Of a DNA stretch of 64,000 nucleotides, positions 1 to 7,291 are shown piece by piece. The notes under the pieces were generated by a model that did not search any database, was not told the DNA's origin, and saw only the letters and a list, made by a program, of their open reading frames with translations. The position numbers were made by a program, and so were the translations under genes. The DNA comes from an uncultured Gammaproteobacteria bacterium. GTDB lineage: Bacteria; Pseudomonadota; Gammaproteobacteria; Pseudomonadales; Pseudohongiellaceae. The stretch is from the NCBI GenBank assembly GCA_913048385.1, contig CAJWVZ010000010.1, positions 1 through 64,000 on the forward strand, read 5' to 3'. Each line of letters opens with the position of its first letter. Positions within the stretch are counted from its first letter, which is position 1.

Positions 1-397
1 CTTGAGCTACCATGTCCGGAATGTATAGATGACAGAGATCAGTAAGGGTAGTGACATTAAGTTGCAACATTTTTGAATAATCCCCCCTCTCATGGCTTGT
101 CAGCTCTCCCCAGCGTCCATAGCCCGCGTTATTGATAAGAATATCAATGTTGAGCCCTGCGGATTTGATTTGATCGTACAATTTTATCCCCGATTCAGGC
201 AGAGACAAATCTTCAACAAAAATCTGAGTCTTCCCTCCTGAATCTGTGATTTTTTTAGCAAGAGCCTCTAGTCTGTCTCTCCTTCTTGCAGTAATTATTA
301 CTTCTGATCCTCTTTTGGCTAATTCTTCGGATAATGCATAACCTATGCCTGCAGAAGCTCCAGTAACTAGAACTTTTTTTCCTTCATATATCGAAAT
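1..397 (-). CDS. Short-chain dehydrogenase/reductase (partial)
   Basis: N-terminal 132 residues of a classical SDR; the C-terminus lies beyond the left window edge. The Rossmann glycine motif TGASAGIG follows VLV, the cofactor-discriminating segment has ITARRRDRL (basic residues after strand 2 suggest NADP(H)), and NNAG is present. The catalytic Ser-Tyr-Lys region is outside the window. Start choice: the in-frame stretch back to the stop at 422-424 has no ATG, GTG or TTG. A purine-rich GGGAGAG sits about 7 nt before an ATT codon at 395-397, so a non-canonical ATT (or ATC at 398-400) start is the best reading, unless there is a sequence error. It lies about 95 nt downstream of the PQQ dehydrogenase on the same strand, so it is probably in that operon. 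Substrate unknown. Confidence 0.85.
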   Translation of the reverse strand, partial: MSIYEGKKVLVTGASAGIGYALSEELAKRGSEVIITARRRDRLEALAKKITDSGGKTQIFVEDLSLPESGIKLYDQIKSAGLNIDILINNAGYGRWGELTSHERGDYSKMLQLNVTTLTDLCHLYIPDMVAQ

Positions 398-493
398 GAT
401 TACTCTCCCTAATCTACTTAGTTAATTGTAAAACAATGCAATATCTTAATGATAAATCGCATGAAAGGTGGGGATCTTATTCACTGTTGTAAA

Positions 494-2062
494 CTATTCC
501 TCGGCAACTTCGACTGATTCCGGCATTAATCGAGCAATTTTACTGCCTGCACCATTCTCAATCAGAAGATAAATCTCACCATCTACGCCTGATTCTATAT
601 CCCGCACCCTGCCAAAATCATCCAACAAAATTTCCTGCTCGATCACTTTATTTTCATCAATACTGAACCTAAAGAGTTGCTGTGATTTTAGTGTGCCCAT
701 TAGAATATCGTTCTGCCACTTAGGAAAAGCATCACCCTGGTAGAAAATAAAACTGGATACTGCAGGTGAGGGTGTAAAATCTACAACTGGTAATTCAATG
801 TCTTCGATACGAAATATCTCCAGTTCATCCCGACCATAGTTCACTTCCGAGCCAGAGTAGTTGATGCCAAGACTATGTAAGGGCCACCCATAGTTATTGC
901 CAGGCTCAATGATGTTGAGTTCATCTCCTCCCCTCGGGCCCATTTCTGTACTCCACAATTCACCATTGAGCGGATTGATCTCCAAGCCCTGAGGGCTTCG
1001 GTGCCCCCTGCTCCAAATACTATCTAGCGCACCGGCATCGCCGACATAAGGGTTGTCCTCCGGAATACTCCCATCAAGATTAACCCGGTGTATCTTCCCC
1101 CAAGGCAACCCGAGATCTTGCACGCCTGACATAGTGTTGGGACTCCTCGCCCCTATTGAAAAGAAGAGATGCCCTTCTTGATCGAACGCGACTCTTCCAC
1201 CGGCGCCAATGTCAGAGCCAATTTGATAACTTGCAGCATCGAATTCAATGATGGTCTCTTGGTCGATCCACTGATCGCCTTCTATACGACCCCTAACGAC
1301 TTTATTCATGCTTGCGGGCCGTTTATATTGCCGGCTCTGAGCATTACAGTCTTCGCAACGGTCTGAGAAATGTAAATAAATCCAACCGTTGTCAGCATAC
1401 TCAGGGTGCAGTGTCACCTCAAGCATCGACCCTATTCCGCGACGTGGATTGTCATCGTTGTGGTAAGCCTTTGGCGTGCCCTGAATCATTGTTGACTGGG
1501 AACCATCAGATGAGATTAAGCGGAGCCCTCGCGTTCTCTCCGTAACGAGAAACTGTCTATCTGGAAGGATTGCCATCGAAAAAATAAGCTCTACGAGCCC
1601 ATCGACCACCGGTACTGCCGTGAAGGAATGTTTGTCACTGGCAACCACACCTTTGGGAAACTCTATTGGAGTTAACGTATTGAACACCCCGTTGGGCATT
1701 AAATCTCTTTGTTCGGCGATAAACACTGCCAGCGTCCTGATCTGATTCGTACTGAGGGTCTCAGACCAAGCAGCCATTCCTGAATCAGGAAAACCATCAG
1801 CGATACTAACAGCTATTTCTTCAAGGGTCTGGCCGTGCAGTAAATCTCTACCCACAAGTGGTACGCCGATTGCCTCTCCCTGCAGTTCATCACCATGGCA
1901 AACAGCACACTGCTGTTCGTAGAGGGCCTCGAAGGTCAAGTTAGGCCCTGCGGCGGCATAGAGTTTAGTCGAGTTAACTGGAATTAAAGTCAACACAAGC
2001 AAAGCAAGGGTCAAAACAGAGATTCTTTTAAAATATGAAGCGTCTTTTGAAAAACAATGCAT
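494..2062 (-). CDS. Cytochrome c-PQQ sugar dehydrogenase fusion, secreted
   Basis: 522 residues. An N-terminal hydrophobic signal segment (about residues 12-35) is followed by a small class I cytochrome c domain with CAVCH at 52-56 and a distal Met (GMAAW). From about residue 130 comes a six-bladed beta-propeller of the soluble glucose/sorbosone dehydrogenase family (GSDH, YliI-like), with the family's typical RGHRSPQGLEINP and GNNYGWP segments. Known family role: PQQ-dependent oxidation of aldoses or related alcohols in the periplasm. Inference: the fused heme domain takes electrons from PQQ and passes them to the respiratory chain. It lies 51 nt downstream of the unknown secreted protein at 2114-3106 and upstream of an SDR, all on minus. 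Fusion with the cytochrome in front is seen in the sequence; the substrate cannot be predicted. Confidence 0.85.
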   Translation of the reverse strand: MHCFSKDASYFKRISVLTLALLVLTLIPVNSTKLYAAAGPNLTFEALYEQQCAVCHGDELQGEAIGVPLVGRDLLHGQTLEEIAVSIADGFPDSGMAAWSETLSTNQIRTLAVFIAEQRDLMPNGVFNTLTPIEFPKGVVASDKHSFTAVPVVDGLVELIFSMAILPDRQFLVTERTRGLRLISSDGSQSTMIQGTPKAYHNDDNPRRGIGSMLEVTLHPEYADNGWIYLHFSDRCEDCNAQSRQYKRPASMNKVVRGRIEGDQWIDQETIIEFDAASYQIGSDIGAGGRVAFDQEGHLFFSIGARSPNTMSGVQDLGLPWGKIHRVNLDGSIPEDNPYVGDAGALDSIWSRGHRSPQGLEINPLNGELWSTEMGPRGGDELNIIEPGNNYGWPLHSLGINYSGSEVNYGRDELEIFRIEDIELPVVDFTPSPAVSSFIFYQGDAFPKWQNDILMGTLKSQQLFRFSIDENKVIEQEILLDDFGRVRDIESGVDGEIYLLIENGAGSKIARLMPESVEVAEE

Positions 2063-2113
2063 GGTTATTTCCTAAAAGTGATCGAACATGCTTAACAAGT
2101 TTTAACTATTAGC

Positions 2114-3106
2114 TTATTCGGCAACAGCATCCACTTCAGCTCTTCTCGCTCCAGCGAGTATGCCAGGTAAAGAGTAATTTCCCTCGTGACAAGCATATTC
2201 GAACAACGCCGTCTCTTTGTAGAAAGAGAACTCCCCACCCCAAGGCTCGGTGTAAATAGCTGGGTCTTCCACCCTAAACTCATAGAAAATTTCATCGTCC
2301 GACCAACGAGTCAATCGTTCGGTAACCTTTCCTGTCGGTGATATGTACGACCCTTGGAGTGGATAGGTATTGATAGTTTCAATAACCAACGTGTCACCCT
2401 CATAACTGGCTATGGAATCACCAAACCAAGGCTGAAGTCCTTCGTTACGGTGGTCATCAGCAAAAGGAATGATGCGAACCTCATGACCCATTTCCGACAT
2501 GAGCAGGATGTGATCTCTGGTTTGTACGAATTGGTAATTATTGTTGTAGATACCGTTCTGCATTACCGGACCTATTATACCGCCGAAGGCAATGCAACGT
2601 TCGGAGACCGGTCTGGTCTCGGGACCATCGAAACTGCCAATTTTGGGTAAGTGGGCTGCTCTGCGAAGTGCGGGACCACCATCTTTATAGGGGATCCGGC
2701 CATTAACAGGTTCGGTGACCCAAGAAGTACGATACTCACCCTTTACCAACCCCATGGATGGCCCATTATCGACCCAAAATGCGTTATGGCCGCGTGAACC
2801 AAACGCTGCAGCGCCCGCCTTAGCTTCCGTTATAGGATTGTTCTGTTGCTGCCTGTCTAGACTCAACCAAAAAGATCCTTGAGCCATTTCATAAGCTTGT
2901 TCTTCGCTCAGTACGAGCATGTCAACTCCTGGCCTCCTCTCCATGCGAGTGATTGAGCGATTAGTCCAAATACCCTGCAAGTCTGGCCTACCGTGTTCGG
3001 TTCTTGGAGGCTCATAATCTGGAACCTGTGAGTGCACCTGGGGCACGATCACCAACACTGCGAGGCAAAGACCCGTATGAAGCTTTATAAGATTAGGCAT
3101 AAACAA
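2114..3106 (-). CDS. Secreted protein of uncharacterised family
   Basis: 330 residues with a clear signal peptide (hydrophobic core about residues 9-24, cleavage near VHSQ). The mature part begins with RTEHGRPDLQGIWTN and continues with SERCIAFGG, YQFVQTRDHILLMSEMGH, RIIPF and WFGDSIASYEGDTLVIET. These blocks are characteristic of a large uncharacterised periplasmic family abundant in marine and soil proteobacteria; I know no established biochemical function. It is the first gene of a probable minus-strand operon with the cytochrome-PQQ dehydrogenase and the SDR, and it is divergent from the TetR gene at 3355. A role beside the dehydrogenase is inference from position only. Confidence 0.75.
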   Translation of the reverse strand: MFMPNLIKLHTGLCLAVLVIVPQVHSQVPDYEPPRTEHGRPDLQGIWTNRSITRMERRPGVDMLVLSEEQAYEMAQGSFWLSLDRQQQNNPITEAKAGAAAFGSRGHNAFWVDNGPSMGLVKGEYRTSWVTEPVNGRIPYKDGGPALRRAAHLPKIGSFDGPETRPVSERCIAFGGIIGPVMQNGIYNNNYQFVQTRDHILLMSEMGHEVRIIPFADDHRNEGLQPWFGDSIASYEGDTLVIETINTYPLQGSYISPTGKVTERLTRWSDDEIFYEFRVEDPAIYTEPWGGEFSFYKETALFEYACHEGNYSLPGILAGARRAEVDAVAE

Positions 3107-3174
3107 AAATCCCTGTTATTCCTTGAGCATAAGTTTGGCAAGTAGTCGATTAATCTTGCAGTTACAATGCTTAA

Positions 3175-3191
3175 AATGAATCACATTCATT
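3175..3191. promoter_or_regulatory. 17-bp palindrome, candidate TetR operator
   Basis: Perfect inverted repeat AATGAAT-CAC-ATTCATT in the 248-bp divergent region between the secreted-protein gene (2114-3106) and the TetR gene (3355). Size and symmetry fit TetR-family operators. It is nearer to the leftward gene, so repression of that operon and of the regulator itself are both possible. The assignment is by position only. Confidence 0.5.
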
Positions 3192-3354
3192 CTTTTGAAA
3201 CGCTTAAAAACTGTTTTTCTAACACGATATCCACATTTATTGTGGACCGCAACATAAAACTCACTTTGTTACAACACAAGGTCTACAGCAAAAATTGAAG
3301 CTGGCTCACTTTTGTGACATATTGAAAATATTAAAAACGTATCAATAGGCCAGT

Positions 3355-4047
3355 TTGACATTGACTATCGTAGCCCTCAAGGATGCACCGCGTCCCCCGA
3401 AAAAGCACCGCGTCGACACTATTGTCGAATCAGCACGAAAGGTTTTCTGTGCCTCTGGGTTCGAAAAAGGATCAATAGAAAATATTGCAAAAGTTGCGGG
3501 CATCGCTGAAGGAACAATTTATCGCTATTTTGAAAGCAAGCGCAGCTTACTCGAAGAAGTTGTTCGTCGACACTACGATCTATTCTTCGACGACATCCAA
3601 AAATCGTTGGCGAGCATTGAAAGTCCCAGCAATCGGCTTCGCTATTTGATCCACCGAACCCTCCTCCTGATACTAGAAGACCGCGGCATGTGTCGACTGC
3701 GCACACTTTACAGGTTACTTGAAAATAACGAACTTCCATCGCTCGCACGAAATCAAAACCTCAGAATGGCCGATATGATGGCGCATGAAATCAAGTCCGG
3801 CATGAAGGACGGTTCATTTCGCTCAGACACTTCACCAAGTATCGTATGCTACATGATTGGCGGCGCTCTCGAGTTGACGGAGTTTTCCTATGTGCAAACT
3901 GGAACGGCAATTGATGCCGACGAGACAACAGAATCTATTTGGCAAACGATTCATGGCGGCATCAGCTCAAAAGATGCGACTGAAGAATCCTTAGCGAGAT
4001 TAATTGAACGATTGACGCAAGTGACTGACCGATTAGATCCCGCGTGA
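3355..4047 (+). CDS. TetR/AcrR-family transcriptional regulator
   Basis: 230 residues. The N-terminal helix-turn-helix covers about residues 20-65, with the family signature IAKVAGIAEGTIYRYFESKRSLLEEV; the remainder is an all-alpha ligand-binding/dimerisation domain of unknown specificity. Translation appears to start at TTG (3355-3357); a second in-frame TTG lies two codons later and no strong Shine-Dalgarno distinguishes them. Transcribed away from the secreted protein/PQQ dehydrogenase operon, with a 17-bp palindrome between them. By family precedent it represses that operon until an inducer binds; this is inference. Confidence 0.9.
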   Translation: MTLTIVALKDAPRPPKKHRVDTIVESARKVFCASGFEKGSIENIAKVAGIAEGTIYRYFESKRSLLEEVVRRHYDLFFDDIQKSLASIESPSNRLRYLIHRTLLLILEDRGMCRLRTLYRLLENNELPSLARNQNLRMADMMAHEIKSGMKDGSFRSDTSPSIVCYMIGGALELTEFSYVQTGTAIDADETTESIWQTIHGGISSKDATEESLARLIERLTQVTDRLDPA

Positions 4048-4132
4048 GTTTTTAGTAATGGTCATCGGCACTGGAAAGACCTTGATAGGAAAGCGGGAGC
4101 TTGAGCGAAACATTGTTTACTAACAACAGGAT

Positions 4133-4330
4133 TTATATGTCTCTCTGCATCCCTGAACAGTATCCATTTTGAGCGAGTGGTCTGGTGCAAGCACGCACCT
4201 CACCCGTCCTTTTATTCAACAACAATCCAGAGGCTGCGATAAATTCATACTCAGCACCCGAACCAGTTTGAGGTTCAGCTCCGCAGCCAAGCAATAAAAT
4301 TGTTAGTGAAACTATCAGGGTCGATCTCAT
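4133..4330 (-). CDS. Small putative lipoprotein
   Basis: 65 residues. Short n-region MRSTLIVSLTILLLGC gives a convincing lipobox with Cys16, followed by a small Gly/Ser-rich linker and about 45 residues with two further Cys (CTRPLAQNGYC). No recognised domain. It converges with the TetR gene and is divergent from the monooxygenase at 4440. Probably an outer- or inner-membrane-anchored periplasmic protein of unknown function. Confidence 0.6.
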   Translation of the reverse strand: MRSTLIVSLTILLLGCGAEPQTGSGAEYEFIAASGLLLNKRTGEVRACTRPLAQNGYCSGMQRDI

Positions 4331-4439
4331 ATTAAGTTACCTCTTATGAAATGTATCTCTTTTATCGTAAGGCAACGTAAATAGTTGATAGTTGCCTTAT
4401 CAACTCCAAAAAGGTATTTTTGTAAAAAAGGAATTCAAA

Positions 4440-4745
4440 ATGAAAAATTTAGTAATAGTTTCATTTCCGGCTAAAGCCGAGACATTAGATCAACTAAAAG
4501 AACTTTTAAAAGCAGCGCTGCCAGATACTAGGAGCTTCGCTGGCTGCATAAGTGTAAGCACCTATATTGAGGAATCATCAAACACAGTTCACCTTATCGA
4601 AGACTGGGAAACACTAGATCATCAAGAGGCTTACCTTTCATGGAGGATAGAAACAGGCCTTTTAGAATTGTTAGAACCTTTATTAGAAGGCGGAGCCGCT
4701 AGTCTCAAAGCAACGGTTTGTGGCCCCAAACATGAAAATATATAA
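4440..4745 (+). CDS. ABM-fold (antibiotic biosynthesis monooxygenase-like) protein
   Basis: 101 residues, starting at ATG 4440, which is preceded by AAAAAAGGAATTC as ribosome site; the longer in-frame extension to 4392 has no such site. The sequence has the dimeric alpha-beta barrel pattern of the YgiN/ABM family: a beta strand (NLVIVSFPAK), helix, GCISVSTYIEESSN, HLIEDWETLDHQEAYLSWR. Family members include cofactor-free quinone monooxygenases and many uncharacterised proteins, so activity here is unknown. Upstream lies a 7-bp perfect inverted repeat (GTTGATA at 4384-4390, TATCAAC at 4398-4404), a possible operator. A good hairpin terminator follows at 4857. Confidence 0.8.
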   Translation: MKNLVIVSFPAKAETLDQLKELLKAALPDTRSFAGCISVSTYIEESSNTVHLIEDWETLDHQEAYLSWRIETGLLELLEPLLEGGAASLKATVCGPKHENI

Positions 4746-4766
4746 AAGCTACGCTAAAAAAAGTGA

Positions 4767-4833
4767 GGCCGGCGGAGTGTACAACATGGGCATCCCGCGT
4801 TCCGGCAAAATATTCCCAAACACTCCACCGACC
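4767..4833 (+). repeat. Long intergenic stem-loop, related to 18882-18965
   Basis: Outer arms GGCCGGCGGAGTGT (4767-4780) and ACACTCCACCGACC (4820-4833) pair over 14 bp; the two non-Watson-Crick pairs are compatible with G-U in RNA. The 39-nt loop contains ACAACATGGGC and CAAAATATTCC. A second stem-loop at 18882-18965 has different arm sequence but the same framing ACAGCATGGGC and CCAAAATACC, and both are followed by ACTTCTTAWACGTAAG. Paired arms with conserved loop bases suggest structural selection. Confidence 0.6.
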
Positions 4834-4856
4834 ATAACTTCTTATACGTAAGAGAT

Positions 4857-4882
4857 ATTAAAAACCTTCTATGGTTTTTTAA
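4857..4882 (+). terminator. Rho-independent terminator after the ABM gene
   Basis: Hairpin AAAAACC (4860-4866), loop TTCTAT, GGTTTTTT (4873-4880), extended by flanking ATT/AAT. Stem rich in A-U with a T run in the 3' arm; plausible bidirectional terminator 115 nt after the ABM stop codon. Confidence 0.55.
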
Positions 4883-4931
4883 TCGGGGCACCTTTGGATT
4901 CATAAACAGGCTAACCTTAATCTTCGTACCG

Positions 4932-5002
4932 AGAGAATCTGGTTGTGCGCTTGATAGTTTACGAAGGTTGGTTCGCTTACAACAATGCAAATTTCAAAAA
5001 AG
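4932..5002 (+). repeat. Diverged copy of the recurring upstream element
   Basis: GAGAGAATCTGG, GCGCTTGATAGTTTACG and GCTTACAACAATGCAAATTTCAAAAAAGAAG-like blocks (given here in pieces) align in order with the well-conserved copies at 19031 and 22507 (GGTCTGGC, ACGGTTAATAGTTATAG, TTACTAAAGSTRAATTTGAAAAA). Most diverged of the copies listed. It ends directly at the start of the gene at 5014 and supplies its AGAAG ribosome site. Confidence 0.4.
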
Positions 5003-5013
5003 AAGTTTAATCT

Positions 5014-5631
5014 ATGATTACTTGCATCCGGGCTCTATTCACAGCTTTATTATTGACCTGCACAAGCTCGCTTTACTTCGCAAATTCGTCGGCTCAAGCC
5101 GGGGATAATGCCTCCCATCGCGACTCCCCTTTCAAAGGGAGCGGCGCAGAGCAAAGAGTTAGCGTAAAACAGATTGGTTCAATTCCAGTTGAGGAGATAG
5201 TCACAAGCGCCCGACAATCTTTCAGCAGCCTGCGAGCAGAAATAGACATCGCTGAAAAATCCCTTTACAACACATATAACGACCTGAACGATCTTGATGA
5301 ATACGACGTTGAGTGTCGGAAAACTGATTGGGCGGGTACGTTTATCCGAGAACAAATGTGTTGGCCGGCATTTCTTACCGAGATGAGCGCGCGCAATGTG
5401 CAAGACTGGCGGAGAGATCTTGACATTCTGATCCCTGTCGATCACTTGGTATTGCTGTATGGCGACAAAATGGATGCGCTACGAGCAAATGTGCGCCGTG
5501 TAGCAGGTGAATATCCTGACGCCGCCATTGCTCTGCTCGAGGTCGGAAAGCTGCAAGCCGCAATGAAACGCAAACATGACGAGTGTATGGCGCAGAAACC
5601 AGTGCTACTTGTGTTCCGACTTTGCAAGTAA
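5014..5631 (+). CDS. Secreted protein of unknown function
   Basis: 205 residues. Signal peptide of about 28 residues (MITCIRALFTALLLTCTSS, cleavage near SAQAG). The mature part is mostly helical, with LRAEIDIAEKSLYNTYNDLND, a DEYDVECRKTDWAG segment, and four Cys after the signal (DVEC, EQMC, DEC, LCK), likely forming disulphides in the periplasm. It resembles a class of small uncharacterised secreted proteins with a conserved DxDC segment; no function is known to me. Start ATG 5014 follows AGAAGTTTAATCT. Solitary gene downstream of the stem-loop region 4767-5002. Confidence 0.65.
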   Translation: MITCIRALFTALLLTCTSSLYFANSSAQAGDNASHRDSPFKGSGAEQRVSVKQIGSIPVEEIVTSARQSFSSLRAEIDIAEKSLYNTYNDLNDLDEYDVECRKTDWAGTFIREQMCWPAFLTEMSARNVQDWRRDLDILIPVDHLVLLYGDKMDALRANVRRVAGEYPDAAIALLEVGKLQAAMKRKHDECMAQKPVLLVFRLCK

Positions 5632-5729
5632 TGGGCAAGGAGAACTCGGCTGTCCCATCAAGAATTGTATTAGCCGAACACTCTTAAGAAAAATGAGGTT
5701 AAAAGAATCCCATAAAAAAGGAGTTTAAA

Positions 5730-6161
5730 ATGAGAAAACTTACATTAGCGATAACATTAGCCTGCTTCGGATTTATCGCTCCGCTGCTTACTTTTGGTTT
5801 TGAGGTCGTCGGGGATAGAGTGAATCTGACGGGTAAAATAACATCTACGACCTTGACCGATGAGGGCGGGATTATCAACGTCGTCTCTGACAACGAAATA
5901 TATGGAAAGACTTGGTTAACCTATAATATTGATTTAGATAATCCGAATTCTGTCAATCAAGGTTCTTTTCAAGGCAGAGCTACCGCTATTAACAATGATG
6001 GCTCGAGGGTAAGCTCGACCCGTCAAGGCGTCTGGAGTAGAGATGGCTATATCTATTCTTTTTATTCGCTGGACGACGTAAGTGATGGAAATCAGTACAT
6101 TTGCATCACAACAATGAACGTCAAAGATGATTCAGTTGAAATGAGATTTTATCCAAAGTGA
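5730..6161 (+). CDS. Secreted protein of unknown function
   Basis: 143 residues with a signal peptide (MRKLTLAITLACFGFIAPLLTFG). The mature part is beta-rich (VVGDRVNLTGKITSTTL, GSFQGRATAINNDGS, GVWSRDGYIYSFYSLDDVSDG), ending CITTMNVKDDSVEMRFYPK; this looks like a small beta-barrel. Strong AAAAAGGAGTTTAAA ribosome site before ATG 5730. The stop codon overlaps the GTG start of the thioesterase at 6158 by 4 nt, so the two are translationally coupled. Confidence 0.7.
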   Translation: MRKLTLAITLACFGFIAPLLTFGFEVVGDRVNLTGKITSTTLTDEGGIINVVSDNEIYGKTWLTYNIDLDNPNSVNQGSFQGRATAINNDGSRVSSTRQGVWSRDGYIYSFYSLDDVSDGNQYICITTMNVKDDSVEMRFYPK

Positions 6162-6571
6162 GTAAAACAGAAAAAACTGAACTGCAGGCTTTTTTGTCCA
6201 AAGAGTTTCCCCAGAAAAATTTTCTAATCGAATCCTTTGAAAAAAACACTGTGACTGTAAGGCGTATAGTTAGCAGTGCTGACTTGCGCCCAGGTGGGAC
6301 TATTTCTGGCCCAACAATGATGGACCTCGCAGACTGCGCGCTCTATGTTGCGGTATTACGGGAAATTGGCATAGTTGCACTAGCTGTGACGACGAGTCTT
6401 AATATCAACTTCCTACGAAAGCCGGTCGCTGGAAAAGATTTATTAGGTGTATGCAAAATACTAAAACTAGGCAGATCGTTAGCAGTGGGAGAGGTCTCGA
6501 TATATTCTGAAGGCGACGACGAACCCGTTGCCCATTCTGTAGGAACTTATGCGATACCTACCGACAAGTAG
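6158..6571 (+). CDS. PaaI-family hotdog thioesterase
   Basis: 137 residues, GTG start overlapping the previous stop (GTGA). Hotdog fold of the PaaI/4HBT family: RPGGTISGPTMMDLADCALYVAVL contains the catalytic-region Asp on the central helix, followed by VTTSLNINFLRKPVAGKDLLGVCKILKLGRSLAVGEVSIYSEG. Family role: hydrolysis of acyl- or aryl-CoA thioesters; substrate unknown. Coupling to a secreted protein is unusual, and no linked catabolic genes show the pathway. Confidence 0.85.
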   Translation: MSKTEKTELQAFLSKEFPQKNFLIESFEKNTVTVRRIVSSADLRPGGTISGPTMMDLADCALYVAVLREIGIVALAVTTSLNINFLRKPVAGKDLLGVCKILKLGRSLAVGEVSIYSEGDDEPVAHSVGTYAIPTDK

Positions 6572-6713
6572 GTTACAACTTCAGCAGATAAAACGTGTCT
6601 TTTCGAGCCGCAGCAAATTAGCAAGATTTCAAAGTCTATTGCTTCTTGACCACCTTACTATCGACACGTTTTTTAGAAAAAATTAGTGAATATCGAAGCT
6701 TGTCATTAGTGTT

Positions 6714-6742
6714 GGGCGAGAGATACTCGCCCTGTCTGTTTT
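6714..6742. terminator. Hairpin between convergent genes
   Basis: Perfect 7-bp arms GGGCGAG (6714-6720) and CTCGCCC (6726-6732) with a 5-nt loop, followed by TGTCTGTTTT. Lies between the thioesterase (ends 6571, plus) and the gene at 6750 (minus); a moderate intrinsic terminator, mainly for plus-strand transcription. Confidence 0.5.
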
Positions 6743-6749
6743 ACAGTAA

Positions 6750-7076
6750 CTATTTACTCACTATTTCCATTGCTCCCTCATCGTCTACCACTGGAACTAT
6801 TGCGGACTCGCAAAGTTCATTCCATCCATATGCGAATTCCATTACAAGAGTGGGGTCATCAGCCTCTACTAAAACTATTCCTTGGCCGGTCGTGAGGTCG
6901 TGATATCTAGCAAGTTTTTTTGAACCATCTAGAAACTGAGCATCAAGTTCAGCCAGCGTCATAGAAGCAAAAACTTCATATGCTTCCGGCTCACATTTGA
7001 AATCAATCATGTATACCGCTGCATGAGTGATGTTACAAAACAATAACGCAATCGAAAGAACAATATATTTTTTCAT
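6750..7076 (-). CDS. Small secreted DUF3303-like protein
   Basis: 108 residues. Signal peptide MKKYIVLSIALLFCNITHA, then an 89-residue domain with FASMTLAELDAQFLDGSKKLARYHDLTTGQGIVLVEADDPTLVMEFAYGW (given here as the diagnostic region, residues about 36-86). The pattern HDL..GxGxxxxEADDP...EFAxxW is that of the DUF3303-type ferredoxin-like dimeric alpha-beta proteins, which are normally cytoplasmic. Export of such a domain is the unusual point. No linked gene; function unknown. Confidence 0.7.
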   Translation of the reverse strand: MKKYIVLSIALLFCNITHAAVYMIDFKCEPEAYEVFASMTLAELDAQFLDGSKKLARYHDLTTGQGIVLVEADDPTLVMEFAYGWNELCESAIVPVVDDEGAMEIVSK

Positions 7077-7291
7077 CCTAAAGCTCCAATAAGTTAAACA
7101 CAGATAATTATTACTGTGGTAGAAAACAAATCTGACTATAAGATAGCACCCAGCAACCGAATGGACTAGTCAAAACTGTGCAGTATCACATATATCAAGA
7201 GTCGATGACTTTGAAGGAAAGGAGGATCTTGCCGCGCATTAAATACTCACGGCAAGGCATCCACTTAATAAAGGTTCAGTTGGAAAAAATA

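Noticed and set aside
4857-4882. Riboswitch ahead of the gene at 5014
   Set aside because: Hairpin with T run is better explained as the terminator of the ABM gene; no known aptamer motif.
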